This document shows, one piece after another, positions 49,820 through 57,577 of a stretch of DNA of 64,000 nucleotides. The position numbers and the translations under genes are program-made. The notes beneath the pieces were generated by a model, which did no database searches, was not told the origin of the DNA, and saw only the letters and a list, made by a program, of their open reading frames with translations. The stretch's first letter is position 1, and every line of letters begins with the position of its first letter. Where the stretch lies: assembly GCF_003664255.1 (NCBI RefSeq), contig NZ_RCCV01000001.1, positions 2,232,001 to 2,296,000 of the forward strand. Direction: 5' to 3'. Source of the stretch: Micromonospora sp. M71_S20. Lineage in GTDB: Bacteria > Actinomycetota > Actinomycetes > Mycobacteriales > Micromonosporaceae.

Positions 49820-51916
49820 GTGACCACCGAGACCCCCGCGCCCACGGCCAAGCGGGTGCCCAGCGAGCGCACCCACCACGGCGACACCGTCGTCGACGAG
49901 TACGCCTGGCTCACCGCCAAGGACGACCCGGAGACGATCGCCTACCTGACCGCCGAGAACGCGTACACCGAGGCCCGGACGGCGCATCTCGAAGGGCTGC
50001 GCGCCGACCTGTTCGAGGAGATCCGCCGGCGCACCCAGGAGACCGACCTGTCGGTCCCCGGCCGCAAGGGCGGCTACTGGTACTACACCAGGACGGTCGA
50101 GGGCCAGCAGTACGGCGTGCAGTGCCGCCGGGCGGTCCGGGACGGCGAGACCGAGCCGCCGGTCAGCGCGGACGGCGCGCCGCTCGACGGCGAGGAGGTG
50201 CTGCTCGACGGCAACCTGCTCGCCGAGGGGCACGACTTCTTCGCGCTCGGCGCGTTCGACGTCAGCCCGGACGGGCGTTGGCTGGCCTACTCCACGGACT
50301 TTTCGGGCGACGAGCGGTTCACGCTGCGGGTCAAGGACCTCTCCACCGGCGAGCTGCTGCCCGACGAGGTGCCCGACACGTTCTACGGCACCGCCTGGTC
50401 CGCCGACGCCTCCGTGCTGTTCTACGTGACGGTGGACGAGACGTGGCGCCCGAACCGGGTCTGGCGGCACGCCCTGGGCACGGCGTCCACCGAGGACGTG
50501 GTGGTCTACCAGGAGGACGACGAGCGGTTCTGGGTCGGCGTGGAGCTGACCCGTTCGGAGCGGTTCATCCTCATCGACGTGCACAGCAAGATCACCAGCG
50601 AGGTGCTGGTGATCCCGGCCGGCAACCCGACCGGCGCGCCGGCGTCCGTGGCGCCCCGGCGGCAGGGCGTGGAATACACGGTCGAGCACCACGGGCACCG
50701 CTTCCTGATCCTGCACAACGACGGCGCGGAGGACTTCGCGCTGGCGTACACCTCGGCGGACGCGCCCGGCGACTGGGTGCCGCTCATCGAGCACTCGCCC
50801 GGCACCCGGCTGGAGGCGGTGGACGCCTTCGCCGACCACCTGGTCGTCTCGCTGCGCACCAACGGGCTGACCGGGCTGCGGGTGCTGCCCGTCGGCGGCG
50901 GCGACGCGTACGACATCGACTTCCCGGAGCCGCTCTACAGCGTCGGCCTCCAGGGCAACCCGGAGTACCGCACCGGGCAGATCCGGCTGGGCTACACCTC
51001 GCTGGTCACGCCCGACTCGGTCTACGACTACGACCTGGTCACCCGGCAGATGGTGCTGCGCCGGCAGAAGCCGGTGAAGCCCGGGCCGGACGGGCGGGCG
51101 TACGACCCGGCCGACTACGAGCAGCACCGCGACTGGGCGCTGGCCGACGACGGGACCCGGGTGCCGATCTCGCTGGTCTGCCGGGCCGGCACGCCGAAGG
51201 ACGGCTCCGCCCCCTGCGTGATCTACGGCTACGGCTCGTACGAGGCGAGCATGGACCCGTGGTTCTCCGTCGCCCGGCTCTCCCTGCTGGACCGGGGCGT
51301 CATCTACGCCGTGGCGCACATCCGCGGCGGCGGCGAGCTGGGCCGCCGCTGGTACGACCAGGGCAAGCTGCTGGCCAAGAAGAACACGTTCACCGACTTC
51401 GTCGCCTGCGCCCGGCACCTCGTCAAGGCGGGCTGGACGACCAGCGACCGGCTCGTGGCCCGGGGCGCCTCGGCCGGCGGGCTGCTGATGGGCGCGGTCG
51501 CCAACATCGCCCCGGACGCGTTCGCCGGGATCGTCGCGCAGGTGCCCTTCGTGGACGCGCTCACCTCGATCCTCGACCCGTCGCTGCCGCTCACCGTCAC
51601 CGAGTGGGAGGAGTGGGGCAACCCGCTCGCCGACCCGGAGGTCTACGCGTACATGAAGTCCTACACGCCGTACGAGAACGTGCGGGCGGTGGACTATCCG
51701 GCGATCCTCGCGGTGACCAGCCTCAACGACACCCGGGTGCTCTACCACGAGCCGGCGAAGTGGATCGCCCGGCTGCGGGAGGTCGCGCCGCAGGGCGACT
51801 ACCTGCTGAAGACCGAGATGGGCGCCGGCCACGGCGGCCCCAGCGGCCGTTACGACTCCTGGCGCGAGGAGGCGTTCGTCAACGCCTGGATCCTCGACCG
51901 CCTCGGCCGCGCCTGA
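49820..51916 (+). CDS. ptrB: Oligopeptidase B-like S9 family serine peptidase
   Basis: 698 residues, cytosolic. The N-terminal part (about 75-410) is a seven-bladed propeller gating the active site. The alpha/beta-hydrolase domain has the nucleophile Ser in GASAGGLLMG near residue 555, Asp in LNDTRVLYHEP near 637 and His in GAGHGGPSGRYDSW near 675. The order and the acidic EWEEWGNPLADPE block match oligopeptidase B, which cuts short peptides after Arg or Lys. The GTG start is preceded by a TAACGT box at 6 nt and no ribosome-binding site. A strong terminator follows. Confidence 0.92.
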   Translation: MTTETPAPTAKRVPSERTHHGDTVVDEYAWLTAKDDPETIAYLTAENAYTEARTAHLEGLRADLFEEIRRRTQETDLSVPGRKGGYWYYTRTVEGQQYGVQCRRAVRDGETEPPVSADGAPLDGEEVLLDGNLLAEGHDFFALGAFDVSPDGRWLAYSTDFSGDERFTLRVKDLSTGELLPDEVPDTFYGTAWSADASVLFYVTVDETWRPNRVWRHALGTASTEDVVVYQEDDERFWVGVELTRSERFILIDVHSKITSEVLVIPAGNPTGAPASVAPRRQGVEYTVEHHGHRFLILHNDGAEDFALAYTSADAPGDWVPLIEHSPGTRLEAVDAFADHLVVSLRTNGLTGLRVLPVGGGDAYDIDFPEPLYSVGLQGNPEYRTGQIRLGYTSLVTPDSVYDYDLVTRQMVLRRQKPVKPGPDGRAYDPADYEQHRDWALADDGTRVPISLVCRAGTPKDGSAPCVIYGYGSYEASMDPWFSVARLSLLDRGVIYAVAHIRGGGELGRRWYDQGKLLAKKNTFTDFVACARHLVKAGWTTSDRLVARGASAGGLLMGAVANIAPDAFAGIVAQVPFVDALTSILDPSLPLTVTEWEEWGNPLADPEVYAYMKSYTPYENVRAVDYPAILAVTSLNDTRVLYHEPAKWIARLREVAPQGDYLLKTEMGAGHGGPSGRYDSWREEAFVNAWILDRLGRA

Positions 51917-51924
51917 ACGGGGTC

Positions 51925-51956
51925 GGGAAGGGCCCTCGCCGACGAGGGCCCTTCCC
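51925..51956. terminator. Bidirectional terminator hairpin
   Basis: Perfect 14-bp stem GGGAAGGGCCCTCG/CGAGGGCCCTTCCC with a 4-nt loop, between the converging ptrB and dehydratase genes. Confidence 0.82.
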
Positions 51957-51965
51957 GGCGCCCGC

Positions 51966-52907
51966 TCACCCCAGCACGCCCGCCAGCACCGCCGGGTCGA
52001 CGTTGCCGCCGGTGACGACGGCGACCGTACGACCGGGCGGCAGCTCGGCGGCGCGGAACAGCCGGGCGGCCACGGCCACGGCGCCGCTCGGCTCCACGAC
52101 CAGGCGGGCGTCGCGCACCAGCCGGCCCATCGCGGCGCGGATCTCCTCCTCGGTCACCGTGACGATGCGGTCGAGCCGGGCCCGCAGGTGGGCGAGGGTC
52201 AGCTCGGACGGCGGCAGGCGCAGCCCGTCGGCCATCGTCCGATAGGTGCGCTCCTCGCCCCAGACCACCACCGACCCGGCCGCCAGCGACTCCCGGGCGT
52301 CGGCGGCGAGTTCCGGCTCGACGCCGATCACCGTCGCCGCCGGCCGCAGCGCCGTCACCGCGGTGGCGACGCCGGAGGAGAGCCCGCCGCCGCCCACGGG
52401 CACCAGCACCACGTCGACGTCGGGCAGATCCTCGACGATCTCCAGCCCGACCGTGCCCTGCCCGGCGACGATCCGCCGGTCGTCGAACGGCGGCACCAGC
52501 ACCGCGCCCGTGGTCGCCGCGATGCGCTCCGCCTCCGGGCCGCGCTGCGGGGGCGGCACCAGCAGCACCTCGACGCCCAGCGCCCGGATCCGGTCCACCT
52601 TCGCCGCCGGGGCACCCTCGGGCACCACGATCCGGCACGGCACGCCGGCCGCGCGGGCCGCGTACGCCAGCGCCAGGCCGTGGTTGCCCGACGAGTGGGT
52701 GACCACGCCGCGCGACCGCTCGTCGGGCGTCAGCCGGGCGACCGCGTGGGTCGCGCCGCGCAGCTTGAAGGACCCCACCGGTTGCAGGCTCTCCGGTTTG
52801 AGCCACAGCTCCGCGTCCCAGCCGGTCCGCAGCAGCGGGGTACGCAGCACGGTGCCCGCGATGTCGGCGGCGGCGTTGTGGACGTCGGTGATCGAGACCA
52901 GCTCCAT
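51966..52907 (-). CDS. Threonine/serine dehydratase-like PLP enzyme
   Basis: 313 residues, fold type II PLP enzyme. The Schiff-base Lys is in VGSFKLRGA near residue 47, the substrate loop in THSSGNHGLALA near 72, the phosphate-binding glycine run in PVGGGGLSSG near 170, and the C-terminal Gly/Asn in VVTGGNVDP. There is no regulatory ACT domain, so it resembles catabolic threonine dehydratase or serine/threo-3-hydroxyaspartate dehydratase rather than long biosynthetic IlvA. It deaminates hydroxy-amino acids to 2-oxo acids. ATG 52907 is used; the region before it has only a weak CAGGAT box 6 nt upstream. It is divergent from a tiny membrane gene. Confidence 0.85.
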   Translation of the reverse strand: MELVSITDVHNAAADIAGTVLRTPLLRTGWDAELWLKPESLQPVGSFKLRGATHAVARLTPDERSRGVVTHSSGNHGLALAYAARAAGVPCRIVVPEGAPAAKVDRIRALGVEVLLVPPPQRGPEAERIAATTGAVLVPPFDDRRIVAGQGTVGLEIVEDLPDVDVVLVPVGGGGLSSGVATAVTALRPAATVIGVEPELAADARESLAAGSVVVWGEERTYRTMADGLRLPPSELTLAHLRARLDRIVTVTEEEIRAAMGRLVRDARLVVEPSGAVAVAARLFRAAELPPGRTVAVVTGGNVDPAVLAGVLG

Positions 52908-52990
52908 CGCCCCATCCTGCCCGAGCCGGGGGACGCCGACAGTCCCGTGTCGTTCCGGTCGGGACGTCGGGGACGGCGCGGACGGGCCCC

Positions 52991-52996
52991 TAGACT
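52991..52996 (+). promoter_or_regulatory. Predicted -10 box, leaderless transcript
   Basis: TAGACT lies 6 nt before the GTG at 53003. It supports that short gene being real. Confidence 0.55.
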
Positions 52997-53002
52997 GCCG
53001 GA

Positions 53003-53191
53003 GTGACCGGGGGCGACGGGGTGGACGACGACGAGCCGGCCGGCGGCGTACCGGCGGCGGGGTGGCGGGCGGCGGCGCGCGACCGGCGCGTCTGGGCGAT
53101 CCTCGCGGTGGTCGCGTTCCTGCTGGTGTGCTGCTGTTCCGCCGCCGCCGGGACGCTGCTCGCGCTCGCCACCGGCCTGTTCACCGCCTGA
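53003..53191 (+). CDS. Very small single-helix membrane protein, unknown
   Basis: 62 residues: an acidic, Gly-rich head (MTGGDGVDDDEPAGG), a basic stretch (AARDRRVW) and one transmembrane helix at about 30-56 (AILAVVAFLLVCCCSAAAGT) with three consecutive cysteines. The TAGACT box at leaderless spacing and positive-inside charge pattern support it as a gene. It ends 25 bp before the converging ABC permease. No family recognised. Confidence 0.5.
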   Translation: MTGGDGVDDDEPAGGVPAAGWRAAARDRRVWAILAVVAFLLVCCCSAAAGTLLALATGLFTA

Positions 53192-53216
53192 CCCGGCACC
53201 GGGGGCGTGTCGCGGC

Positions 53217-54737
53217 TCAGGTCGCGCGCAGCTCCTCCACGGCCGTGCCCGCGCGCAGGAAGAGCAGGCCCACGCCGACCGTCACCAGCACCCCGGCCAG
53301 GGCGCCGGCCCCGAGCAGGGCCAGCTGTTCCAGCGGTACGTCGGGCGGCACGGTCACCTCCGGCATCTCCACGACCCGGGTGTGGCGCGCCCGGGTGGCG
53401 GGGTCGGCGCAGAGCTGCGCGGTGGCGTCGCAGACCTCGTCGTAGTGAATTGCGGTCGGCGCGCGGAAGAGCCCCCGGGCCAGCAGCAGGCCCACGGCGA
53501 GCGCGACGGCCACCGCCGGCACGGCCGGGGCCAGCGACTGCCAGGCGATGGACCGGCCGAGCGTGGACCGGGGCACCCCGGTCGCCACCAGGGCCGCGTA
53601 CGCGCGCCGCCGGGCGGTGATCCCCTCCACCACCGCGACGACCAGCCCACCGGCGGCGACCAGCATGGCCACCGCCACCGCCAGGTCCACCAGATCCATG
53701 GTCCGCAGGTAGAAGTCGCCGCCCGCCATCCCGGACCCGGTTCGCCGGCTGAGCTCGGCCGACGCCACGAAGTACTCCCGCAGCCCGGCCGCGCCCGCGC
53801 CGAGGAGCACCGCCGCCAGCAGGGCGGCGAAGGTGCGGCTGCCCGCCCACGGGTCGGCCATCAGCCGGCGGGCGGCGAGCAGCGCGGCCGGCCCCCGGGC
53901 GTAGCGGTGCAGCGCCCGCCCGGCCATCCAGGAGATCCAGCCGGTGCCGACGACCACCCCGATCATCGCGGCCAGCCCGCCGCCGACGAGCAGCGCCGGC
54001 ACCAGCCACGACGGTCCGTCGGCGCCACGCCGGACGTACCAGCGGGTGACCGGTCCGACGGCGAGGAAGGCGGCCAGCCCCGCGCCGATGAGGACGCCCG
54101 CCCAGGGCCGAGGGCCGCGTTCCCGGCGCTGCGTACGCAGCACGCCGAACGGGGTCGTGCTCACCCGGCGCAGCATCAGCGCGGTGGCCAGCGCCGCCAC
54201 GACCGGCAGCCCCGCCAGCACCGCCGCCAACACGCCCGCCGGGGGCAGCACGTCGGTGGGGAGGACGAGCCGCCCCCGGGCGTCGGGCCGGTCGAACAGC
54301 TCGCGGCCGGCGAAGTGGACCGACGCGCCGGCCAGCGTGCCGAGCAGGCTCGCCAGGCCGGTCTCCAGCACGGCGATCCGGGTCACCTGGCCCGGGGTGG
54401 CGCCGGCCAACCGGAACGCGGCCAGCCGGCGGTCCCGCGCCGGGGCGCCGAGCCGGGCGCACTGCCCGGCCAACGCCAGCACGGGAATCATGAGCAGCAG
54501 CAGGGCGAAGGCCGTGCCGCCGCGCAGCCCCGGCTCGACGAGCAGCTGGTTGGCGTACTGCTGGGACCAGCGGCTGCCGTTGCCGTCGGTGGCGGGCGGG
54601 GTGGGGATGGCCAGCACGGTGAGCGCGGCGAGGGCGGCGAGGGTCGCCAGGGCGGCGCTGAGCGCGGTCAGCGCCACCCGGACGGTGTCGGTGCGGGTGC
54701 CGGCCAGGGCGAGGCGTACCAGCGTCGACGGTCTCAC
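53217..54737 (-). CDS. FtsX/MacB-like ABC transporter permease
   Basis: 506 residues with about eight to ten transmembrane helices and an N-terminal helix at 19-44. It contains the FtsX-type core (AFRLAGATPGQVTRIAVLETGLAS near residue 105 and a second copy AALVATGVPRSTLGRSIAWQSLAP near 385), implying two tandem FtsX-like halves. It works with the LolD/MacB-type ATPase to move lipids, peptides or signals in the envelope. The GTG start overlaps the ATPase stop (GTGA). The PadR repressor upstream in the same operon suggests drug- or envelope-stress-responsive expression. Confidence 0.85.
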   Translation of the reverse strand: MRPSTLVRLALAGTRTDTVRVALTALSAALATLAALAALTVLAIPTPPATDGNGSRWSQQYANQLLVEPGLRGGTAFALLLLMIPVLALAGQCARLGAPARDRRLAAFRLAGATPGQVTRIAVLETGLASLLGTLAGASVHFAGRELFDRPDARGRLVLPTDVLPPAGVLAAVLAGLPVVAALATALMLRRVSTTPFGVLRTQRRERGPRPWAGVLIGAGLAAFLAVGPVTRWYVRRGADGPSWLVPALLVGGGLAAMIGVVVGTGWISWMAGRALHRYARGPAALLAARRLMADPWAGSRTFAALLAAVLLGAGAAGLREYFVASAELSRRTGSGMAGGDFYLRTMDLVDLAVAVAMLVAAGGLVVAVVEGITARRRAYAALVATGVPRSTLGRSIAWQSLAPAVPAVAVALAVGLLLARGLFRAPTAIHYDEVCDATAQLCADPATRARHTRVVEMPEVTVPPDVPLEQLALLGAGALAGVLVTVGVGLLFLRAGTAVEELRAT

Positions 54738-55435
54738 CGGCGGCTGCCCGGCAGCGGGGTGTCGAGGCCGAGCCCGGTGTGGTCGACCATGCCGTCGCGG
54801 AGGATGACCTCGCGGTCGGCGTACGCGGCGATCTGCGGCTCGTGGGTGACCAGGACGACCGTGGTCCGCTGGTCGCGGGCGAGCCGGACCAGCTGGACGA
54901 GCACCTGCTCGCCGGTGAGCGTGTCCAGCGCGCCGGTCGGCTCGTCGGCGAAGAGCACCCGGGGCTCGGTGACCAGGGCCCGCGCCGTCGCGCAGCGCTG
55001 CTGCTGGCCGCCGGACATCTCGCCCGGCCGGACGTCGGCCAGGTCGGCCACGCCGAGCCGGTCCATCCAGGACAGTGCCGCCGTCCGCGCCTCCCGCCGC
55101 CGGGTGCCGGCGAGGAGCAGCGGAAGGGCGACGTTCTCGGCGGCGGTCAGCTCGGCAACGAGCTGGCCGAACTGGAAGAGCACCCCGAACTCGGTGCGCC
55201 GCAGCCTGGACCGTGCCGCCTCGGACCAGGTGTCGATCCGCTGCCCGTTCCAGCTCACCTCACCGGCGTCCGGGCGCAGGATGCCGGCGAGGCAGTGCAG
55301 CAGGGTGGACTTGCCGCAGCCGCTCGGGCCGGTGACGGCGACGATCTCCCCCTCGGCGACGTCGAGCGTGACGCCGCGCAGCGCGGGTGTCCGCCCGTAG
55401 GCCTTGACCACGCCGCGAGCCTGAAGTTGCGTCAC
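54734..55435 (-). CDS. MacB/LolD-like ABC transporter ATPase
   Basis: 233 residues. Walker A GPSGCGKST near residue 37, Q-loop FQFGQLVAELTAAENVALP near 84, signature MSGGQQQRCATARAL near 140, Walker B VLFADEPTGALD near 161 and switch His in VLVTHEPQIA near 197. The ADEPTGALD sequence is typical of MacB/LolD/FtsE-type ATPases. The GTG at 55435 overlaps the PadR gene stop by 4 bp. It supplies ATP-driven force to the permease encoded downstream. Confidence 0.9.
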   Translation of the reverse strand: MTQLQARGVVKAYGRTPALRGVTLDVAEGEIVAVTGPSGCGKSTLLHCLAGILRPDAGEVSWNGQRIDTWSEAARSRLRRTEFGVLFQFGQLVAELTAAENVALPLLLAGTRRREARTAALSWMDRLGVADLADVRPGEMSGGQQQRCATARALVTEPRVLFADEPTGALDTLTGEQVLVQLVRLARDQRTTVVLVTHEPQIAAYADREVILRDGMVDHTGLGLDTPLPGSRR

Positions 55436-55968
55436 GAGTGCACCTCCCGGTGCCAGTCGGCGACCCGGCCCAGGGTGGTCTGCAACCACCGCAGGTCGGC
55501 GTCGAGATGGGCGATGGCGAAGTCGGCCGCGACGATGTCGTCGAGGCTGGCCGAGGGCGCCGTCTTCACCGCGGTCAGCTCGCGCAGCCGCTCGGTGTGG
55601 GCCTGCCGCTGGGCGACGAGGTAGGCCCGGGCCCGGTCCGCGTCGGCCACCAGCAGCGCCACGACCACCTTGGCGAAGAGCGTGCTGGCGACGTAGGGCA
55701 TCGGCGGCTCGACCTCGGCGAGCCACCGCTGGAGCGCGGCCCGGCCGTCGGCGGTCAGCGAGTACGCGGTGCGGTCGGGACCGCCCTCACGTTCCTGCCC
55801 GGCGGGTGCCACCAGGCCGTCCCGCTGCAACCGGCCGAGGGTCGAGTAGACCTGCCCGAAGGCCAGTGGCCGGGCGCGGGGCAGGCGCTCGTCGTGGGCG
55901 CGCTTCAGCTCGTAGCCGTGCCGGTTGCCGGCGGCGAGGAGGCCGAGCAGCAGGTGCGGGGTGGACAC
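55432..55968 (-). CDS. PadR-family transcriptional regulator
   Basis: 178 residues. The N-terminal winged helix (LLGLLAAGNRHGYELK, then FGQVYSTLGRLQRDGLV) and the C-terminal dimerisation helices (residues about 100-175, AYLVAQRQAHTERLREL) are typical of PadR subfamily 2. Two GTG starts are possible: 55977 lies inside the operator palindrome, while 55968 fits a leaderless transcript from the promoter at 56005. Neither has a ribosome-binding site; 55968 is preferred. It probably represses its own operon with the ABC transporter and is released by a drug-like ligand or similar signal (family knowledge; ligand unknown). Confidence 0.87.
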   Translation of the reverse strand: MSTPHLLLGLLAAGNRHGYELKRAHDERLPRARPLAFGQVYSTLGRLQRDGLVAPAGQEREGGPDRTAYSLTADGRAALQRWLAEVEPPMPYVASTLFAKVVVALLVADADRARAYLVAQRQAHTERLRELTAVKTAPSASLDDIVAADFAIAHLDADLRWLQTTLGRVADWHREVHS

Positions 55969-55972
55969 CCGG

Positions 55973-56005
55973 GTCACTATTCACCGAGCGAATAGTGACT
56001 GTCAA
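55973..56005 (-). promoter_or_regulatory. Promoter and perfect-palindrome operator of the PadR-ABC operon
   Basis: GTCACTATTC-ACCGAGC-GAATAGTGAC (55973-55999) is a perfect 10-bp inverted repeat. On the minus strand TTGACA (56005-56000) is a consensus -35 box, followed at 18 bp by AATAGT as -10. The palindrome therefore covers the spacer and the -10 box, ideal for repression by a dimeric PadR. Confidence 0.75.
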
Positions 56006-56007
56006 GG

Positions 56008-56038
56008 AGGCCCGCGCGGCGGGATGCCGCGCGGGCCT
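56008..56038 (-). terminator. Terminator of the DinB-like gene
   Basis: Perfect 13-bp stem AGGCCCGCGCGGC/GCCGCGCGGGCCT with a 5-nt loop, 21 bp beyond the DinB-like gene's stop and just upstream of the PadR promoter. Confidence 0.75.
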
Positions 56039-56059
56039 GTGAGAGGGAGGGCTGTCCGA

Positions 56060-56635
56060 TCAGGCGCCGGCCGACCAGGCGGGGTGCCGCCCGGTCAGGG
56101 CGAGGAGACTATCGATCTCCGAGGCGTCCGACGAGGACGTGCCCACCGGCTCCGCGAAGAGGCCACGCTCGCGGGCCGTCGGGCCCTGCTGCTCCATGAA
56201 CGCGTAGATCGGGGGCAGCGCCTCCGGCGCCGGCTGGAACGGCTGACCGGTGGCGATGGCCAGGTCCCACCCGTGCACCGTGAGTTCGAGCAGCGCGATG
56301 TTGCCGACCGTCTCCTGCGGCATGCCCATCCCGGGCGAGTCGCCTTCCAGGGCGGCCGGATCCGACCACGCCTCGATCAGTTTCGCGATCTCGCCCTCGA
56401 AGCGGTCGCGCCAGCCCTCGGTCAGGTGGTCGGGCTCCTCCACCCACTCCGGCTGCTGCTTCGCCGCCAGCACCCGGAGGTTGACCACCGCCTGGTAGAA
56501 GTGGTTGAGCAGGTCGCGTACCGCGTAGTCGCTACAGGGGGTCGGCAGGTCCAAATGGTCGTCGGAGATTCCCCGGATCACCGCGACGGTACGGGGCGCC
56601 GCGGCTGCCAACAGATCGCTAGTCTTTGTGGACAT
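56060..56635 (-). CDS. TIGR03086/maleylpyruvate isomerase-like (DinB-fold) metal-binding protein
   Basis: 191 residues, four-helix-bundle type. Conserved blocks are LDLPTPCSDYAVRDLLNHF near residue 30 (first metal His in NHF) and LTVHGWDLAIATGQ near 120 (second His), matching the mycothiol-dependent or DinB-like superfamily common in actinobacteria. Members use mycothiol in isomerisation or detoxification; the reaction here is unknown. The ATG at 56635 is 6 nt after a TACGCT box, suggesting a leaderless message. It is divergent from an AraC-type regulator whose frame begins within the overlapping upstream sequence. Confidence 0.82.
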   Translation of the reverse strand: MSTKTSDLLAAAAPRTVAVIRGISDDHLDLPTPCSDYAVRDLLNHFYQAVVNLRVLAAKQQPEWVEEPDHLTEGWRDRFEGEIAKLIEAWSDPAALEGDSPGMGMPQETVGNIALLELTVHGWDLAIATGQPFQPAPEALPPIYAFMEQQGPTARERGLFAEPVGTSSSDASEIDSLLALTGRHPAWSAGA

Positions 56636-56641
56636 AGGGTC

Positions 56642-56647
56642 AGCGTA
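56642..56647 (-). promoter_or_regulatory. Predicted -10 box, leaderless transcript
   Basis: TACGCT on the minus strand, 6 nt before the ATG of the DinB-like gene. Confidence 0.5.
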
Positions 56648-56666
56648 TGAGGATCGTCTTGAAGAA

Positions 56667-57500
56667 ATGCGACACCAGCCGCGCCGCGACAGCCGGGGAA
56701 TTCTGGACCCCCACCGGTTGCTGCGGCGGGTCCGGCTCCGCCGCTGCCTGCCGGCCGCCGCGCTACTGCCCTATGTGGAGCACTACTGGCTCGTCGACTG
56801 GCGGCTGACCGAGCCGTTCGTGCAGCGGGTCGTGCCCCATCCCGCGGTGAACGTGGTCTTCGCCCGTCACGACGACGCCCCCGAGACCGCCCAGATCGCC
56901 GGCGTCGGGCTGCGACTGCTCTCGATCACGCTGGCCGGCAGCGGCCAGGTCTGCGGCGTCCAGTTCCGCCCGGGCGGCTTCCGGCCCTACTGGCGGCGGT
57001 CGGTCGCCGAGCTGACCGGGCGGCGCCAGCCCCTCACCACCGGCCCCGGCGCCGCCGACCCGACCGGTGCCGGCGCGCCCCCGCGGGCCGCCGTGGGCGG
57101 CGCGGTCTGCGAGGGTACGGACGACGAGCGCTGCGCCGCGCTGGACGCCGTCCTGACCGCCTGGGCGCCCGAGCCGGACCCGGTCGCCGACGAGGTCATC
57201 GCGCTGGTCGAGAAGATCCGCGCCGACCGGAACATCCTGCGGGTGAGCGACTTCGCCCGGCGGCACGACAGCTCCGTCCGCCGGTTGCAGCGGCTCTTCC
57301 TGGAGTACGTCGGCGTCGGCCCCAAGTGGGTCATCCGGCGCTACCGGCTCCAGGAGGCGATCGAGCAGGCCGCCGGCGGGCCGCAGGACTGGGCGGCGCT
57401 CGCCTCCGACCTGGGCTACAGCGACCAGGCCCACCTGGTTCGGGAGTTCACCGCCGTCACCGGCGTCTCCCCGGCCGCGTACGCCCGGTCGCTCGGCTGA
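56667..57500 (+). CDS. AraC-family regulator with N-terminal DUF6597-like domain
   Basis: 277 residues from ATG 56667. The N-terminal domain (about 10-140) carries LPAAALLPYVEHYWLVDWR in pieces, then VVPHPAVNVVFARHD and QVCGVQFRPGGFRPYW, a pattern common in AraC-type regulators with a cupin-like sensor. The C-terminal HTH domain (about 180-275) includes VSDFARRHDSSVRRLQRLF and the second helix pair ALASDLGYSDQAHLVREF. The start is uncertain: a GTG at 56628 lies inside the divergent gene and is less likely. The divergent DinB-like gene is its obvious candidate target. Confidence 0.85.
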   Translation: MRHQPRRDSRGILDPHRLLRRVRLRRCLPAAALLPYVEHYWLVDWRLTEPFVQRVVPHPAVNVVFARHDDAPETAQIAGVGLRLLSITLAGSGQVCGVQFRPGGFRPYWRRSVAELTGRRQPLTTGPGAADPTGAGAPPRAAVGGAVCEGTDDERCAALDAVLTAWAPEPDPVADEVIALVEKIRADRNILRVSDFARRHDSSVRRLQRLFLEYVGVGPKWVIRRYRLQEAIEQAAGGPQDWAALASDLGYSDQAHLVREFTAVTGVSPAAYARSLG

Positions 57501-57509
57501 CCGGCGCAC

Positions 57510-57526
57510 CCGCGCTTCGGGCGCGG
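57510..57526. terminator. Short UUCG-loop hairpin
   Basis: CCGCGC/GCGCGG stem (6 bp) with loop TTCGG in the gap between the AraC-type gene and the converging RsbU-like gene. Confidence 0.4.
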
Positions 57527-57577
57527 CGACGCAGGCGTGCCCCGGGGGCCACCGGGTCCCGCTGGGACGCCCGACGG

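Noticed and set aside
49739..51832. Long N-terminal extension of the FAD-oxidase frame
   Set aside because: Antisense to oligopeptidase B, whose catalytic triad is complete; the extension has Val/Arg/His-rich noise only.
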